Notes: generated from the sequence alone by a model not told the origin. Shown: positions 35,022-44,436, counted from the first letter of the stretch. The stretch is 64,000 nt of DNA from Williamsia phyllosphaerae (GCF_014635305.1 NZ_BMCS01000003.1:620001-684000), one strand, 5' to 3'. Translations and numbers: made by a program.

Positions 35022-36167
35022 ATGACCTCATCGGTCACGATCATCGGCGCCGGCCTGGGCGGACTGGTTCTGGCGCGCGTCCTGCACGTGCACGGCATCG
35101 CCGCCACGGTCTACGAGGCCGACGCATCGACGGGCGCACGGACCCAGGGCGGGCAACTCGACATCCACGAACACGACGGGCAGGTCGCTCTCGAGGCGGC
35201 GGGGCTGACCGCTGCGTTCCGCGCGATCGTCCACGAGGGCGGCGAGGCAACCCGCGTCCTGCGGCCTGACGGCGGGGTGTTGCTCGACGAGCCCGACGAG
35301 GGTGACGGCGCACGCCCGGAAGTCCTCCGCGGCGACCTGCGACGCGTACTGCTCGAATCGCTTCCCGCGAACACCGTCCGGTGGGGACACAAGGTGACGT
35401 CAGTCCACGCGCTCGGGGACGGGCGACACGAGATCGGATTCACGAACGGCGCCACCGCCGTCAGCGACGTGCTCGTCGGCGCGGACGGTTCGTGGTCGAG
35501 GGTCCGTCCGCTGCTCTCCGACGCCACGCCGTCCTATGTCGGCACGGTGTTCGTCGAGACCTACCTCCATGACGTCGACAACGAACACCCCGACGCTGCG
35601 CGAGCCGTCGGCGGGGGCGCGATGTTCGCCCTCACGCCGGGCAAGGGGATCTCCGTGCACCGTGAGGCCGGCGACGTGTTGCACACCTACGTCCAGCTCA
35701 ACAGGTCCGACGACTGGGTCGCGGCAATCGATTTCGAGGACGCCGAGGCGGCCAGGGCGACTGTCGCAGCGGAATTCGACGGGTGGGCACCGGAACTGAC
35801 CGCCCTGATCACCGACGGCGAGACCGCGCCGGTACCGCGCAAGATCTTCACCCTCCCCAACGACCACCGCTGGGATCGCACGCCCGGCATCACCCTGCTC
35901 GGTGATGCCGCACACCTGATGCCGCCGTCCGGCGACGGCGCGAACCTGGCGATGCTCGACGGCGCCGAATTGGGTCGGGCGATCGCGGATCATCCCGACG
36001 ACGTCGAGGCGGCCCTGGCGGTCTACGAGGAGGCGATGTTCACCCGTAGCTCGGCGGTGGCAGTCGAGGCACACGAGACGTTGGAGCTATGTCTCGGCGA
36101 GACGTCGCCGTTCGGGCTCATCGACCTCATCACCGGTGTTGCGGTGGGGGAGCGGGCCGGGCGCTGA
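35022..36167 (+). CDS. FAD-dependent monooxygenase (TetX-like)
   Basis: This 381-residue class A flavoprotein hydroxylase has an N-terminal FAD motif (VTIIGAGLGGLVLARVL), then GGQLDIHEHDGQVALEAAG as in Tet(X)-type enzymes, then DVLVGADGSWSRVRPLL, and the second FAD motif GDAAHLMPPSGDGANLAM near residue 295. Known relatives hydroxylate tetracyclines or other aromatic rings using NADPH and O2. Substrate specificity cannot be read, and many environmental relatives do not act on tetracycline. GGGAG precedes the ATG. It is probably induced when the divergent TetR releases the two operators. Confidence 0.88.
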   Translation: MTSSVTIIGAGLGGLVLARVLHVHGIAATVYEADASTGARTQGGQLDIHEHDGQVALEAAGLTAAFRAIVHEGGEATRVLRPDGGVLLDEPDEGDGARPEVLRGDLRRVLLESLPANTVRWGHKVTSVHALGDGRHEIGFTNGATAVSDVLVGADGSWSRVRPLLSDATPSYVGTVFVETYLHDVDNEHPDAARAVGGGAMFALTPGKGISVHREAGDVLHTYVQLNRSDDWVAAIDFEDAEAARATVAAEFDGWAPELTALITDGETAPVPRKIFTLPNDHRWDRTPGITLLGDAAHLMPPSGDGANLAMLDGAELGRAIADHPDDVEAALAVYEEAMFTRSSAVAVEAHETLELCLGETSPFGLIDLITGVAVGERAGR

Positions 36168-36172
36168 CTGCC

Positions 36173-37690
36173 TCACCTGTCGATGTCGGGCACGGGGACG
36201 GGGGCGACGTCGGGGTCTGGGTCGAGACGCACCGCGCCCCCACCGCCGGGTTCGCTGTCCAACACCGCTCGGTCGAACAGCATCATCTTCGCGAAGTACA
36301 GACCGCCGGTGGCGATCAGCCCGACGACGATGAGCGATGGGACCCGGGCGTCGTCGGGGGTGACGAGCACAAAGATCGCTCCCACCACCCAGATCATCGC
36401 CACGACCGCGACCGGGAGTTCGAACCGGCCCAGGCTGAAACCTCCCTCCCTGCTCTCGAGCCGCCGACGGACCACGAGGTACAGGACGATGGCCGCTCCG
36501 TAGATGAGGGCGGGCAGAACCGTACCGCCCAGGATCAGCTGCAAGAGCGCATCGCCGGGCAACGCGACCATGAGTACGACGCCGATGACGAGCACGAGGA
36601 CGGTGGCGGCAACCGGGGTGCGGGTCGCCGGGTTCACCCGCGCGAGAACGCGGTGTCCCGGGAACCGCTCGTCGCGTGCCATGGCGAACACCTGGCGGGC
36701 ACAGGCGGCCATGACGACCATCCCGGCACCGAACATGGCGAACGCGATACACGCCAGCAGGATTCGCTCCATAACGGGCCCGAGCTGCTCGCGGATGATC
36801 GCCGCGACCGGCGAGCCGCTCGCGCTGACAGCATCGATGTCCTTGATCGAGACGGTCAGGGCGAGCAGGAACAGGAAGCCGGCGACACCCGCGGCGACCA
36901 CGGACGCCACGATCGCGCGCGGCACGCTGCGGAAGGGATCCTTGGCCTCCTCGGCGAGATTCGCCGCTGAGTCGAATCCCACGAGGGTCGTCAGACCCAT
37001 GAGCATTCCCGCCATCAACCCGCCTCCGATGGCGTAATAGTTGGCGCTGCCCTCCGTCACCCCGCGGGAGCCGAGGTTCGCGACATCACCGCTGCCGGTG
37101 AACACCACGACCGCCGCGAGCGCGATGATGATGACCGCCACTATCGCGATCTCGATCCCCACGGCAGCGGAGGTGACCACGCCCAGCAGTCGGGTCGACG
37201 CGATAACGAGAACGACCTGGATGAGAATGATTGCCACCGTGAGGATCCGAGCCATGTCCTCGTCAGGCTGCATCCCGACCAGCGGCATGAAGGCCTGACT
37301 GGCCAGGGCGTTGTCCATCGCGACGGTCGCCGTGGCCAGATACCAGAACGTCAGCCAACCGAACAGCCAGCCGACCTTGGGGTTCGCGAGACGTGACGCC
37401 CACTGGTACGACGACCCCGAGAGCGCTATCCGGGCCGCGAACTGCGCGACGACGAGAGCCACCAGCGTTTGTCCGATCGCGGCGATGATCCACAACCAGA
37501 TCCCGACCGGCCCCGCCGTGGTCAGTACCTGCCCGTAGGTGGCGAAGATGCCCACCGCGACGGAGATGAAAGCGAAGGAGATCGCGAACACCTGAAAGGA
37601 TCCGAGCGAGCGCTTCAGTTCCGGGCCGGATGACCCGTCAGGCCCGACGTCGCCCGTGCCGACAATGCCCGCCGTCTTCTCTGCCGTCAT
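36173..37690 (-). CDS. APC-family amino acid permease
   Basis: This 505-residue membrane transporter has about 12 hydrophobic helices. The N-terminal LKRSLGSFQVFAISFAFISV and ANPKVGWLFGWLTFWY, and the later LVGFDSAANLAEEAKDPFRSVPRA, are typical of the GABA/amino acid permease branch, which imports amino acids or amines with protons. The ATG at MTAEKTAG was chosen; a GTG 11 codons earlier is the alternative and neither has a strong ribosome site. It converges on the monooxygenase with only five bases between stops. Confidence 0.9.
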   Translation of the reverse strand: MTAEKTAGIVGTGDVGPDGSSGPELKRSLGSFQVFAISFAFISVAVGIFATYGQVLTTAGPVGIWLWIIAAIGQTLVALVVAQFAARIALSGSSYQWASRLANPKVGWLFGWLTFWYLATATVAMDNALASQAFMPLVGMQPDEDMARILTVAIILIQVVLVIASTRLLGVVTSAAVGIEIAIVAVIIIALAAVVVFTGSGDVANLGSRGVTEGSANYYAIGGGLMAGMLMGLTTLVGFDSAANLAEEAKDPFRSVPRAIVASVVAAGVAGFLFLLALTVSIKDIDAVSASGSPVAAIIREQLGPVMERILLACIAFAMFGAGMVVMAACARQVFAMARDERFPGHRVLARVNPATRTPVAATVLVLVIGVVLMVALPGDALLQLILGGTVLPALIYGAAIVLYLVVRRRLESREGGFSLGRFELPVAVVAMIWVVGAIFVLVTPDDARVPSLIVVGLIATGGLYFAKMMLFDRAVLDSEPGGGGAVRLDPDPDVAPVPVPDIDR

Positions 37691-37766
37691 CGCGAGTCCG
37701 ATCGTCGAGCCGATGATCAGCACACGATAGATCAGGAACTGCGCTGGTCAGCGGCAAATTTTGGAA

Positions 37767-38123
37767 TCAACGATCGCTACTGCCGATTTCGGTCAGTTCC
37801 GCGCCGGGAGGGAAATCGAGCGTGAACTCGTCACCGACATCCCCGATCGCGTCCGACACCGCCGTGGTGACGACCACGCCATCGTCGGAGATCTGGCGGA
37901 TGCGTACCCGACGGCCGTGGTGGTCGAACCAGTTCAGCAGGAACCGCAGCCCGATCTCCTCCAGGACCTCCTCCGCGAGAGGCGATTCCGACACCGCGAC
38001 GCGCGGTCGTCCCAATCTGTCGATCGGGATCAGATCCGGTGCCGCGGTCTCGAGATCGATCCAGCCGATCACCTCACCGTCCTCACGGCGGTGCGGTATC
38101 CAGTGCTCGGGAATCGCGGACAT
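37767..38123 (-). CDS. Conserved hypothetical protein
   Basis: This cytosolic protein of about 118 residues begins MSAIPEHWIPHRREDGEVIGWIDL and ends in an acidic beta-rich segment with RVRIRQISDDGVVVTT. I recall similar small actinobacterial proteins with an IPxHWIPHRR start, but no function. Starts at 38123 and 38153 are both possible. It follows the SDR gene on the same strand after about 48 bases. Confidence 0.6.
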   Translation of the reverse strand: MSAIPEHWIPHRREDGEVIGWIDLETAAPDLIPIDRLGRPRVAVSESPLAEEVLEEIGLRFLLNWFDHHGRRVRIRQISDDGVVVTTAVSDAIGDVGDEFTLDFPPGAELTEIGSSDR

Positions 38124-38171
38124 GACGGTGAGAGTACCGAGATGGACGGTCATCCACCGCTGCATTTTTCG

Positions 38172-38933
38172 TCAGCGATGGGTGAGACCGCCGTCGACGG
38201 CGTACTGCGCAGCCGTCACATACGACGCGTCCTCGGACAACAGGAACGCGGCGGCCTCGCCGGGTGTACCGACACGCCCCAACGGAACGTTGCCGAGGAC
38301 CGCTCTCTCGAAACCGGCGCGGGTGTCGGGGTGCATGAAGTCACGGAAGCCGGTGTCGATCGGACCGGGGACCAGGGTGTTGACGCGGATACCGCGGTCG
38401 GCGAGCTCGGAGGCCCAGGTCTGCGCCGCGGCGATCAGTGCGGCCTTGCCCGCGGCGTAGACCGCTGTCGTGGGCCCCGCCTCGTACGCGGACGTCGACG
38501 ACGTCACCAGAACCGAGGCAGAGGTGTTCAATCGTGCTGCGAGAGCTGCCAACTGGAGAAACGGTCCGCGGACGTTGGTGGCCATCAACGCATCGAAGGA
38601 CTCGGCGTCGACCTCGGCCAGCGGCTCAGTCGCGGCGAATCCCGCGTTGAGCCAGAGTCCGTCGATGCCCCTCGGACCGACAGCATCGAGGAGGTCGGAA
38701 CCCGTCGTGGGCGACGACGCATCGTTGGCGACGACGACTGCGTCCGGGAACATCGCGCGGAGATCATCGAGTCGGCCCGGATCGGTCCCGGTCAGCACGA
38801 GGTCGGCACCCTCCGCCGCGAGACGTTCTGCCCCGGCTCGGCCGATACCTCTGGTCGCCCCGGTGATCACGACACGCTTTCCAACGAAGCGGCCAGTGGG
38901 TGCAGGGGACCGATCGGCTGAGGTGTCAGACAT
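38172..38933 (-). CDS. Short-chain dehydrogenase/reductase
   Basis: This classical SDR of 253 residues has the cofactor motif VITGATRGIGRA, the NAG strand (LWLNAGFA), a catalytic Ser in VLVTSSTSAYE, and YAAGKAAL with the catalytic Tyr and Lys. The C-terminal PLGRVGTPGEAAAFLLSEDASYVTAAQYAVDGG is the family end. It oxidises or reduces an alcohol/ketone with NAD(P)H; the substrate is unknown. The ATG used is the third codon of a possible GTG start at 38942. Confidence 0.92.
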   Translation of the reverse strand: MSDTSADRSPAPTGRFVGKRVVITGATRGIGRAGAERLAAEGADLVLTGTDPGRLDDLRAMFPDAVVVANDASSPTTGSDLLDAVGPRGIDGLWLNAGFAATEPLAEVDAESFDALMATNVRGPFLQLAALAARLNTSASVLVTSSTSAYEAGPTTAVYAAGKAALIAAAQTWASELADRGIRVNTLVPGPIDTGFRDFMHPDTRAGFERAVLGNVPLGRVGTPGEAAAFLLSEDASYVTAAQYAVDGGLTHR

Positions 38934-39049
38934 GCCCCTCACGGTTTCACGGGTGGGGTGTCGTGTCGAGGCAGAGCGAGGTGGTCTGGCCGGGAAATCC
39001 GTGGCTCCGATCGAGCCGCTGACGATCTCGTCGCGAGTAATCTGATGCG

Positions 39050-39613
39050 ATGCAACCGCTTCGGTACTCCATCAACGTCACGCTCGATGGGTGTTGCGAC
39101 CACCGCGAGATGGTCCCGGACGCATCCCTGCACCGGCACGCAGCACAGATCCTCGCCGACGCCGACGCGCTGCTGTTCGGGCGGGTGACCTACGAGATGA
39201 TGGAGTCCGCGTGGCGACCACCGGCCGACGGATCGAGACCCGAGTGGACGGAACCCTTCGCCCGAACCATCGGCGCGGCAAAGAAGTACGTCGTGTCGCG
39301 CACCCTCGAACAGGTGGACTGGAACTCCGAACTCATCACGGGCGACGTGGGGGAGTCGGTCCGGGCGCTCAAGCAGCAATCGGGACGCGGAATCTACGTC
39401 GGCGGCGTGCAGCTACCGATGGCGCTGGCCGAGCTCGGCCTGATCGACGAGTACGAATTCGTCGTGCACCCCCGAGTGGTCGGACACGGTCGACGACTCT
39501 TCGAAGGACTGTCGGTGCCGCTGGACCTCACGCTGGTGGACCGGGAAGAACTCGAGTCCGGTGCGGTCGCTATGCGGTACGAACCGAAACGCCCGGGCAC
39601 GCCCGCTTCCTGA
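39050..39613 (+). CDS. Dihydrofolate reductase family (RibD C-terminal) protein
   Basis: This 187-residue protein has the DHFR/RibD C-terminal fold: YSINVTLDGCCDHR at the start, DALLFGRVTYEMMESAW, KKYVVSRTLEQVDWNS, and GIYVGGVQLPMALAELGLIDEYEFVVHPRVVGHGRRLF. Family members use NADPH, but most are not true folate enzymes, and the context gives no clue to the substrate. Confidence 0.9.
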   Translation: MQPLRYSINVTLDGCCDHREMVPDASLHRHAAQILADADALLFGRVTYEMMESAWRPPADGSRPEWTEPFARTIGAAKKYVVSRTLEQVDWNSELITGDVGESVRALKQQSGRGIYVGGVQLPMALAELGLIDEYEFVVHPRVVGHGRRLFEGLSVPLDLTLVDREELESGAVAMRYEPKRPGTPAS

Positions 39614-39648
39614 CACTGCGACACGGCGGCGCAACCGGCCGCGGGTGA

Positions 39649-40011
39649 TCACTTCTTCACGAGGCAGAACGGGTGCCCCGCGGGGTCGAGGTACACCCGG
39701 AACCCCTCGAACGCCTGCCCGGGAACCGCGGTCGCCCCGGCCGCGAGAAGTTCGCGCTCGGCCGCATCGAAATCGGTGACCTGGACATCGAGATGGAACT
39801 GCTGGCTTGCGTGCGGATCAGGAAACGTCGGAGGTCGATGCTCCGGGGACGGCTGGAACACGAGGTTGGCTCCGCCGAGTCCACAGTCGAGCTTCACCCA
39901 CGACGGGTCGGCGGCGTCGAGTTGCCCGCCCAGCACTCGCTGATAGAACGTGGCCAACGCGACCGTGTCCGGGCAGTCCAGGATCACGGCGTTGACGAAT
40001 CCGATTGCCAT
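39649..40011 (-). CDS. VOC-family (glyoxalase-like) protein
   Basis: This 120-residue VOC domain begins MAIGFVNAVILDCPDTVALATFYQRVLGG and ends VYLDPAGHPFCLVKK, with the metal-ligand positions of the fold recognisable. It could be a glyoxalase, a dioxygenase or a binding protein. The ATG with GAGGTG five bases upstream was chosen; the much longer upstream frame has no support. Confidence 0.88.
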   Translation of the reverse strand: MAIGFVNAVILDCPDTVALATFYQRVLGGQLDAADPSWVKLDCGLGGANLVFQPSPEHRPPTFPDPHASQQFHLDVQVTDFDAAERELLAAGATAVPGQAFEGFRVYLDPAGHPFCLVKK

Positions 40012-40123
40012 GTCGTCACCTCTCATACGTGTGCGATGTCCTCGAACCGTAACCAACCATGCATGCCCCCGCAGGGGGGAACCGCGAGAGAAGCGGTGAT
40101 CGCTCCCAACTATGGTGAGCGCC

Positions 40124-40693
40124 ATGGGCAAGGTCTTCGACTCGATCGACAGCTCGCTGCGCACATGGATCGACGCGCAACCCATGTGGTTCGTCGCGAC
40201 CGCCCCACTCGCGGATGATGGCCACGTGAATGTGTCGCCGCGGGGCCACGACTCGTTCTCGGTGCTCGACGAACACCGTGTCGCGTGGGTCGACTACACC
40301 GGCAGCGGCGTGGAGACCATCGCGCATCTCCGCGAGAACGGCCGCATCTGCATCATGTTCACGGCGTTCGACGGCCGTCCACGCATCGTTCGTCTGCACG
40401 GACGTGGAACGGTGTCGCTCCCCGGCGAGTCCGCCTTCGACGAGGTGGTGGCGCGCCACCCTGCGAACCCGAGTACTCGTGCCGTCGTGACCGTCGAGGT
40501 CACTCGGATCAGCGACTCCTGCGGCTGGGGCGTCCCCGTGATGGAGATGGTCGACGAACGGGACCTCATCCGGCTGCACGCGGAGAAGAAGGGGGTCGAC
40601 GGGATGATCGACTATCGCGCGCAGAAGAACGCGCGGAGCATCGACGGGCTCCCCGGACTCGACGGGCACACACACCACGAGGAACTCCGCTAG
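40124..40693 (+). CDS. Pyridoxamine 5'-phosphate oxidase-like flavoprotein
   Basis: This 189-residue split-barrel flavin-binding protein contains FVATAPLADDGHVNVSPRGHDSF, VAWVDYTGSGVETIAHLRENGRICIMF and VRLHGRGTVSL, typical of the PPOX group with DGHVNVSP. It reduces or oxidises a small substrate with FMN or F420. GGTGAG precedes the chosen ATG. Its stop overlaps the convergent membrane gene by four bases. Confidence 0.88.
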   Translation: MGKVFDSIDSSLRTWIDAQPMWFVATAPLADDGHVNVSPRGHDSFSVLDEHRVAWVDYTGSGVETIAHLRENGRICIMFTAFDGRPRIVRLHGRGTVSLPGESAFDEVVARHPANPSTRAVVTVEVTRISDSCGWGVPVMEMVDERDLIRLHAEKKGVDGMIDYRAQKNARSIDGLPGLDGHTHHEELR

Positions 40694-41763
40694 GGGCGGA
40701 CGGCCGCGCGACGGTCCAGCACCGCGCACGCACCGCCGGCGAGCACGACGAATCCTGCCGCGGCGGCCAGCAGTACCGCCTCGGGATGACCGCGCACCAC
40801 CACTGCTCCGACCGCCGCGCCCACCATCCCGGCGATCGCGGCAACAGCGAACTGGGGCAACAGCTGTCGGTTCCATCCCCGCCACAACGCGACACCGACG
40901 AGCACTACACCGAACACCATCGACAACGGCGCGAGTCCGAAGTTCACCCCGTATCGCACGGCGAGCGCGGGCACGGCGAACACGACCAGGAACCACCCCA
41001 GCGACCGCGCGGCCGACGCGGAGACGGGCCGCGGCGGGAGCTCGCGGCGTGCCCACAGGCGCGCGCCGAGCAGAGCGATCACAGCAATCGCGATCAGCGG
41101 AAGCCACGAGATGGCGTGCCCCAGGTTGTACAGCGTCGCCACGTCGTACACCGCCAGGACGACGCAGCCCAGTGCGGCGGCCGACACCGCGAAAGGCACC
41201 ACCGCCGGCGGTCCGGCCCGACCAGCCGACAACGCCGGCAGGAACATCGGTGTCACAACGCCTGCGACCACCCGAATGATGATGTCGACCACGGTGTACG
41301 GGTTGTGCAGGTCCCACTCGATGAGGCAGAACGTCGCGGTGAACGACGCCGAGATCAGCCATCGTGCGGCGACCACACGCCCGAACACATCTGCACTGAA
41401 CCATCGACAGACCAGCAGGTAGGCGGTCATCACGAACGGCAGCTCCAGCGCGGCCTGCACGTGCAGTACGGTCCACGGCCATGCGGGCAGGACGTCGACC
41501 ACCGGACCGAGATCGGCCATGTCGAACCAGCCGGCCGGAAGATAGACGGCCACCGGTGACGGATCGCCGTTCCACACCTGGTCGACGAACGCGGTGAACA
41601 GGGCCTGGTTGACGAACATCGCCGCCACGACGACGCCCAGCCACGTTCCGGGATGCCGGAGCACGCCACCGCCGCGGCGGGAACCCGACCGGAGTCGAGG
41701 CACCCACAGCACTCCGACTGCGCAGGACACGATGATCACAGCAGCGAGCACCAGTTCTCCCAC
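40690..41763 (-). CDS. Hypothetical multi-spanning membrane protein
   Basis: This 357-residue protein has about nine or ten hydrophobic segments and little soluble sequence. No family was recognised, and a conserved-looking patch CLIEWDLHNPYTVVDIIIRVV lies mid-protein. It could be a small-molecule transporter or a lipid enzyme. It is transcribed away from the TetR/TSUP pair and converges on the PPOX-like gene. Confidence 0.72.
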   Translation of the reverse strand: MGELVLAAVIIVSCAVGVLWVPRLRSGSRRGGGVLRHPGTWLGVVVAAMFVNQALFTAFVDQVWNGDPSPVAVYLPAGWFDMADLGPVVDVLPAWPWTVLHVQAALELPFVMTAYLLVCRWFSADVFGRVVAARWLISASFTATFCLIEWDLHNPYTVVDIIIRVVAGVVTPMFLPALSAGRAGPPAVVPFAVSAAALGCVVLAVYDVATLYNLGHAISWLPLIAIAVIALLGARLWARRELPPRPVSASAARSLGWFLVVFAVPALAVRYGVNFGLAPLSMVFGVVLVGVALWRGWNRQLLPQFAVAAIAGMVGAAVGAVVVRGHPEAVLLAAAAGFVVLAGGACAVLDRRAAVRP

Positions 41764-41850
41764 ACCGTGAGACTAGGTGCTCGGCCCCGGGCACCCACGG
41801 GTCGCACGCGGGGACCGCGACCGCGAAGGGCGACCAATTAGGGTGGGGGG

Positions 41851-42381
41851 ATGCCTGCCAATCGTCGTCCGCGAGCGCGGGAGGAGAAGCGGGACGAGAT
41901 CGTCACCTCCGCCCGCCGACTCTTCGTCGACCACGGTTACGACGACACCTCGCTGAGCAGGATCGCCGCCGACGCAGGGGTGACCACGAACACCGTCTAC
42001 TGGTACTTCACCGACAAGGACCACCTGCTGGTCGCGGTCCTCGAAGGCCTGCTGGCCGAGGCGATGTCGCGGTACGAACCCATCGCGGAACGTCCGTTGG
42101 CGGACAAGATCATGTTCGCCGTCGACGAGCTGTCCGCGATGCGCAATCTCGTCGACACCGTGCACTCGCGACGATCGGCGTCACCGGTGATCGATCAGTG
42201 GCACGACACCTTCCACGGGGTGGCCGACGCGCTCACGCGGGGCGACCTGCCGCCCGAGAACGCCGAGCCGGCGAGCCACATCATCGCGTTCGTTGTCGAG
42301 GGTCTGCTGACCCATCCTGGCGGCAAGGCCGAACGGCGCGCCATCGTCGATCTGCTCGTCGACCGCATCGCCGCGCCCTGA
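41851..42381 (+). CDS. TetR-family regulator in operon with TSUP exporter
   Basis: This 176-residue TetR protein has the helix-turn-helix REEKRDEIVTSARRLFVDHG, then GVTTNTVYWYFTDKDHLL. GGGGGG precedes the ATG. Its stop is four bases before the GTG of a TauE/SafE-type transporter, so it probably controls its own operon. The signal is unknown. Confidence 0.88.
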   Translation: MPANRRPRAREEKRDEIVTSARRLFVDHGYDDTSLSRIAADAGVTTNTVYWYFTDKDHLLVAVLEGLLAEAMSRYEPIAERPLADKIMFAVDELSAMRNLVDTVHSRRSASPVIDQWHDTFHGVADALTRGDLPPENAEPASHIIAFVVEGLLTHPGGKAERRAIVDLLVDRIAAP

Positions 42382-42385
42382 CCCG

Positions 42386-43171
42386 GTGTCGATCTGGGAA
42401 GCGATCGCGATCCTCGTCGCCGGTGTCGGGGCCGGGGCCATCAACGCCGTCGTCGGCAGCGGCACGCTCATCACGTTCCCGACCCTCGTCGCGTTCGGCT
42501 TTCCACCGGTGACCGCCACGATGACCAACGCCGTGGGTCTCGTGGCCGGCGGGGTGTCGGGTACGTGGGGCTATCGTCGCGAACTGGCCGGACAGTGGCC
42601 GCGCCTGCGGTGGCAGATCCCGGCGTCGTTGGTCGGTGCGGGGATCGGCAGCTGGCTGCTGTTGCATCTGCCGGAGAAGGCTTTCGAGACCATCGTCCCC
42701 GTGTTGCTGGTCCTGGCCCTCGTACTGGTGATCTTCCAGCCCCGCCTCCAGCGATGGACCGCGTCGCGCGCCACCGGCGTGCCCGACGATGCACACGACA
42801 CCGCCCTGCAGCCGAGTCGCCTAGCGCTGCTCGTCGTGTCGACGTTCGCGGTGGGGATCTACGGCGGTTATTTCACGGCCGCGCAGGGAATCCTGCTGAT
42901 GGGGGCCATGGGCGTGATCGTCACCGACAGCCTCCAGCGTCTCAACGCCACCAAGAACCTGCTGTCCCTCATCGTCAATGTCGTTGCGGCGTTGACCTAC
43001 ACCGTCGTCGCGTTCGATCGGATCCACTGGGCGGCGGCCGGGATCATCGCGGTCGGCTCGTTGGTCGGGGGAGTGGTCGGCGCCCGGTACGGACGCAACC
43101 TGTCGCCCGCCGCTCTGCGGGGGGTGATCGTCGTGGTCGGGATCATCGGTCTGTGGCGATTGGTGGCCTGA
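42386..43171 (+). CDS. TSUP (TauE/SafE) family transporter
   Basis: This 261-residue membrane protein has about eight helices and the two TSUP repeats: GVGAGAINAVVGSGTLITFPTL near the N-terminus and GIYGGYFTAAQGILLMGAMG in the second half. Members export sulfite, sulfoacetate or similar anions. It starts at GTG, directly after the TetR stop. A strong terminator follows the stop by 17 bases. Confidence 0.88.
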   Translation: MSIWEAIAILVAGVGAGAINAVVGSGTLITFPTLVAFGFPPVTATMTNAVGLVAGGVSGTWGYRRELAGQWPRLRWQIPASLVGAGIGSWLLLHLPEKAFETIVPVLLVLALVLVIFQPRLQRWTASRATGVPDDAHDTALQPSRLALLVVSTFAVGIYGGYFTAAQGILLMGAMGVIVTDSLQRLNATKNLLSLIVNVVAALTYTVVAFDRIHWAAAGIIAVGSLVGGVVGARYGRNLSPAALRGVIVVVGIIGLWRLVA

Positions 43172-43187
43172 CACCCCTACGCCATAT

Positions 43188-43232
43188 AGTCAGCAGTCTT
43201 TCCCGCTGAGCGGGAAAGACTGCTGACTTTTT
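43188..43232 (+). terminator. Strong intrinsic terminator
   Basis: A perfect 19-bp stem (AGTCAGCAGTCTTTCCCGC and its complement) with a TGA loop is followed by TTTTT overlapping the stem end. It lies between the stops of the convergent TSUP transporter and sugar dehydrogenase genes. On the reverse strand there is no T-run after the hairpin, so it should work best for rightward transcripts. Confidence 0.92.
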
Positions 43233-43242
43233 CCGCCCGCCG

Positions 43243-44436
43243 TCAGCTCGCCGGGCGGACCCGCAGGATGCGATCGTTGCCGCCGTTGTCGGTGCTCACC
43301 AAGAGCGAGCCGTCCCGGTCGACCTTCAGGGCACGCAGACGGCCGTAGGTGTCACGCAGACCGTCGGTGGTGCTGACCGTCTCGCGGCCGTTCTCCGTCA
43401 GCGTGATGAACACCAACCGCTTGCCCTGTTGCGCCGAGATGACCGCCGTGCCACCGAGAGCACCCCATCCGCTGCTGGGCAGGAACTCGAGCGCGGGTGT
43501 CGCGATGGTCGGCGCCCCTGACGACCAGACTGCTCCGATGGCCCCGGGTACGCGCGCAGGGTCGGTCATCGGCACCGACTCGTCGTAGATCAGAGGCGCA
43601 CGGTCGGGGCGGTAGCCGTAGTTGCCGCCTGCCTGCAGGAGGTTCAGTTCGTCGTCGCGGCTGGTGCCCTGCTCGATGGAATAGACGCGTCCGGTCCCGG
43701 GCTGGATCGTGACGCCCTGGACGTTGCGGTGTCCGAGGGAGTAGATCGGGGTACCGGGGATCGTCCCGCCGGCGGGTGCACCGCCGATGGTGATGTGCAG
43801 GACCTTGCCGCCCAACGACGTTCGGCTCTGCGGGTACGACCGCACGGCGTTGTCGCCGGTGCCCACCCAGAGGGTGCCGTCCGGTGCGGCGGTCAGGCCG
43901 CACCCGGCGTGCCGCCCGCCGGAGTTGACCGGGATGTTCGACAGCACCGTGCGTGTCCGCGTGAACGACGACCAGTCGTCCGCGACACGCCACGCGACGA
44001 CGTTGATGACCTGTCCGGAGTTGGGGAAGGGGATCGGCAGCGACCCGGCCGATCCCGTGCCGAACGCTGTGGGCGAGGTCTTCTCCGCCTGGCACGAATA
44101 CAGGGTGCGGTTCGACGCGAAGCCTCGGTCGACCGCGAGCCCCATCAGACCGGCCTCGTTGGTGACGAAGAGTTTCGATTGATCTGCGCGGACGGTCTGC
44201 GCTGTTCCACCCGGACGTATCGCGACGAACCGACCACCGCGCTCACCGGTGATGAGGGTGCCGTCGGGGGCGATCTCGATGTCCCAGGGTTTGTCGAGGC
44301 CGGCGGCCACCGTGCTGACCGACAGCGGCGGCGCGGCCTGTGCGGGCGTGACGGCGGTCAGCAGCCCGACGCCCAGCGCGCTGATCACGCCGAGTGTGGT
44401 GAGCAGTGAACGGTGAGGGACGCAACGTCTGGTCAC
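43243..44436 (-). CDS. PQQ-type sugar dehydrogenase (Gdh/Asd-like), secreted
   Basis: This 397-residue protein has a signal peptide (SLLTTLGVISALGVGLLTAV, cleaved near QAA) and a six-bladed beta-propeller like soluble PQQ glucose dehydrogenase. Family motifs include GLDKPWDIEIAPDGTLITGERGG, EAGLMGLAVDRGF, NSGGRHAGCGLTAAPDG and LGHRNVQGVTIQPGTG. It would oxidise sugars outside the cell with PQQ and pass electrons to an acceptor. The GTG start has GGTGGC upstream; a longer frame to 44502 has no better site. No PQQ biosynthesis genes are seen here. Confidence 0.87.
   Translation of the reverse strand: MTRRCVPHRSLLTTLGVISALGVGLLTAVTPAQAAPPLSVSTVAAGLDKPWDIEIAPDGTLITGERGGRFVAIRPGGTAQTVRADQSKLFVTNEAGLMGLAVDRGFASNRTLYSCQAEKTSPTAFGTGSAGSLPIPFPNSGQVINVVAWRVADDWSSFTRTRTVLSNIPVNSGGRHAGCGLTAAPDGTLWVGTGDNAVRSYPQSRTSLGGKVLHITIGGAPAGGTIPGTPIYSLGHRNVQGVTIQPGTGRVYSIEQGTSRDDELNLLQAGGNYGYRPDRAPLIYDESVPMTDPARVPGAIGAVWSSGAPTIATPALEFLPSSGWGALGGTAVISAQQGKRLVFITLTENGRETVSTTDGLRDTYGRLRALKVDRDGSLLVSTDNGGNDRILRVRPAS

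Noticed and set aside
35022..36167. Calling the monooxygenase a true tetracycline-inactivating Tet(X)
   Set aside because: Motif similarity alone does not separate Tet(X) from other class A hydroxylases.
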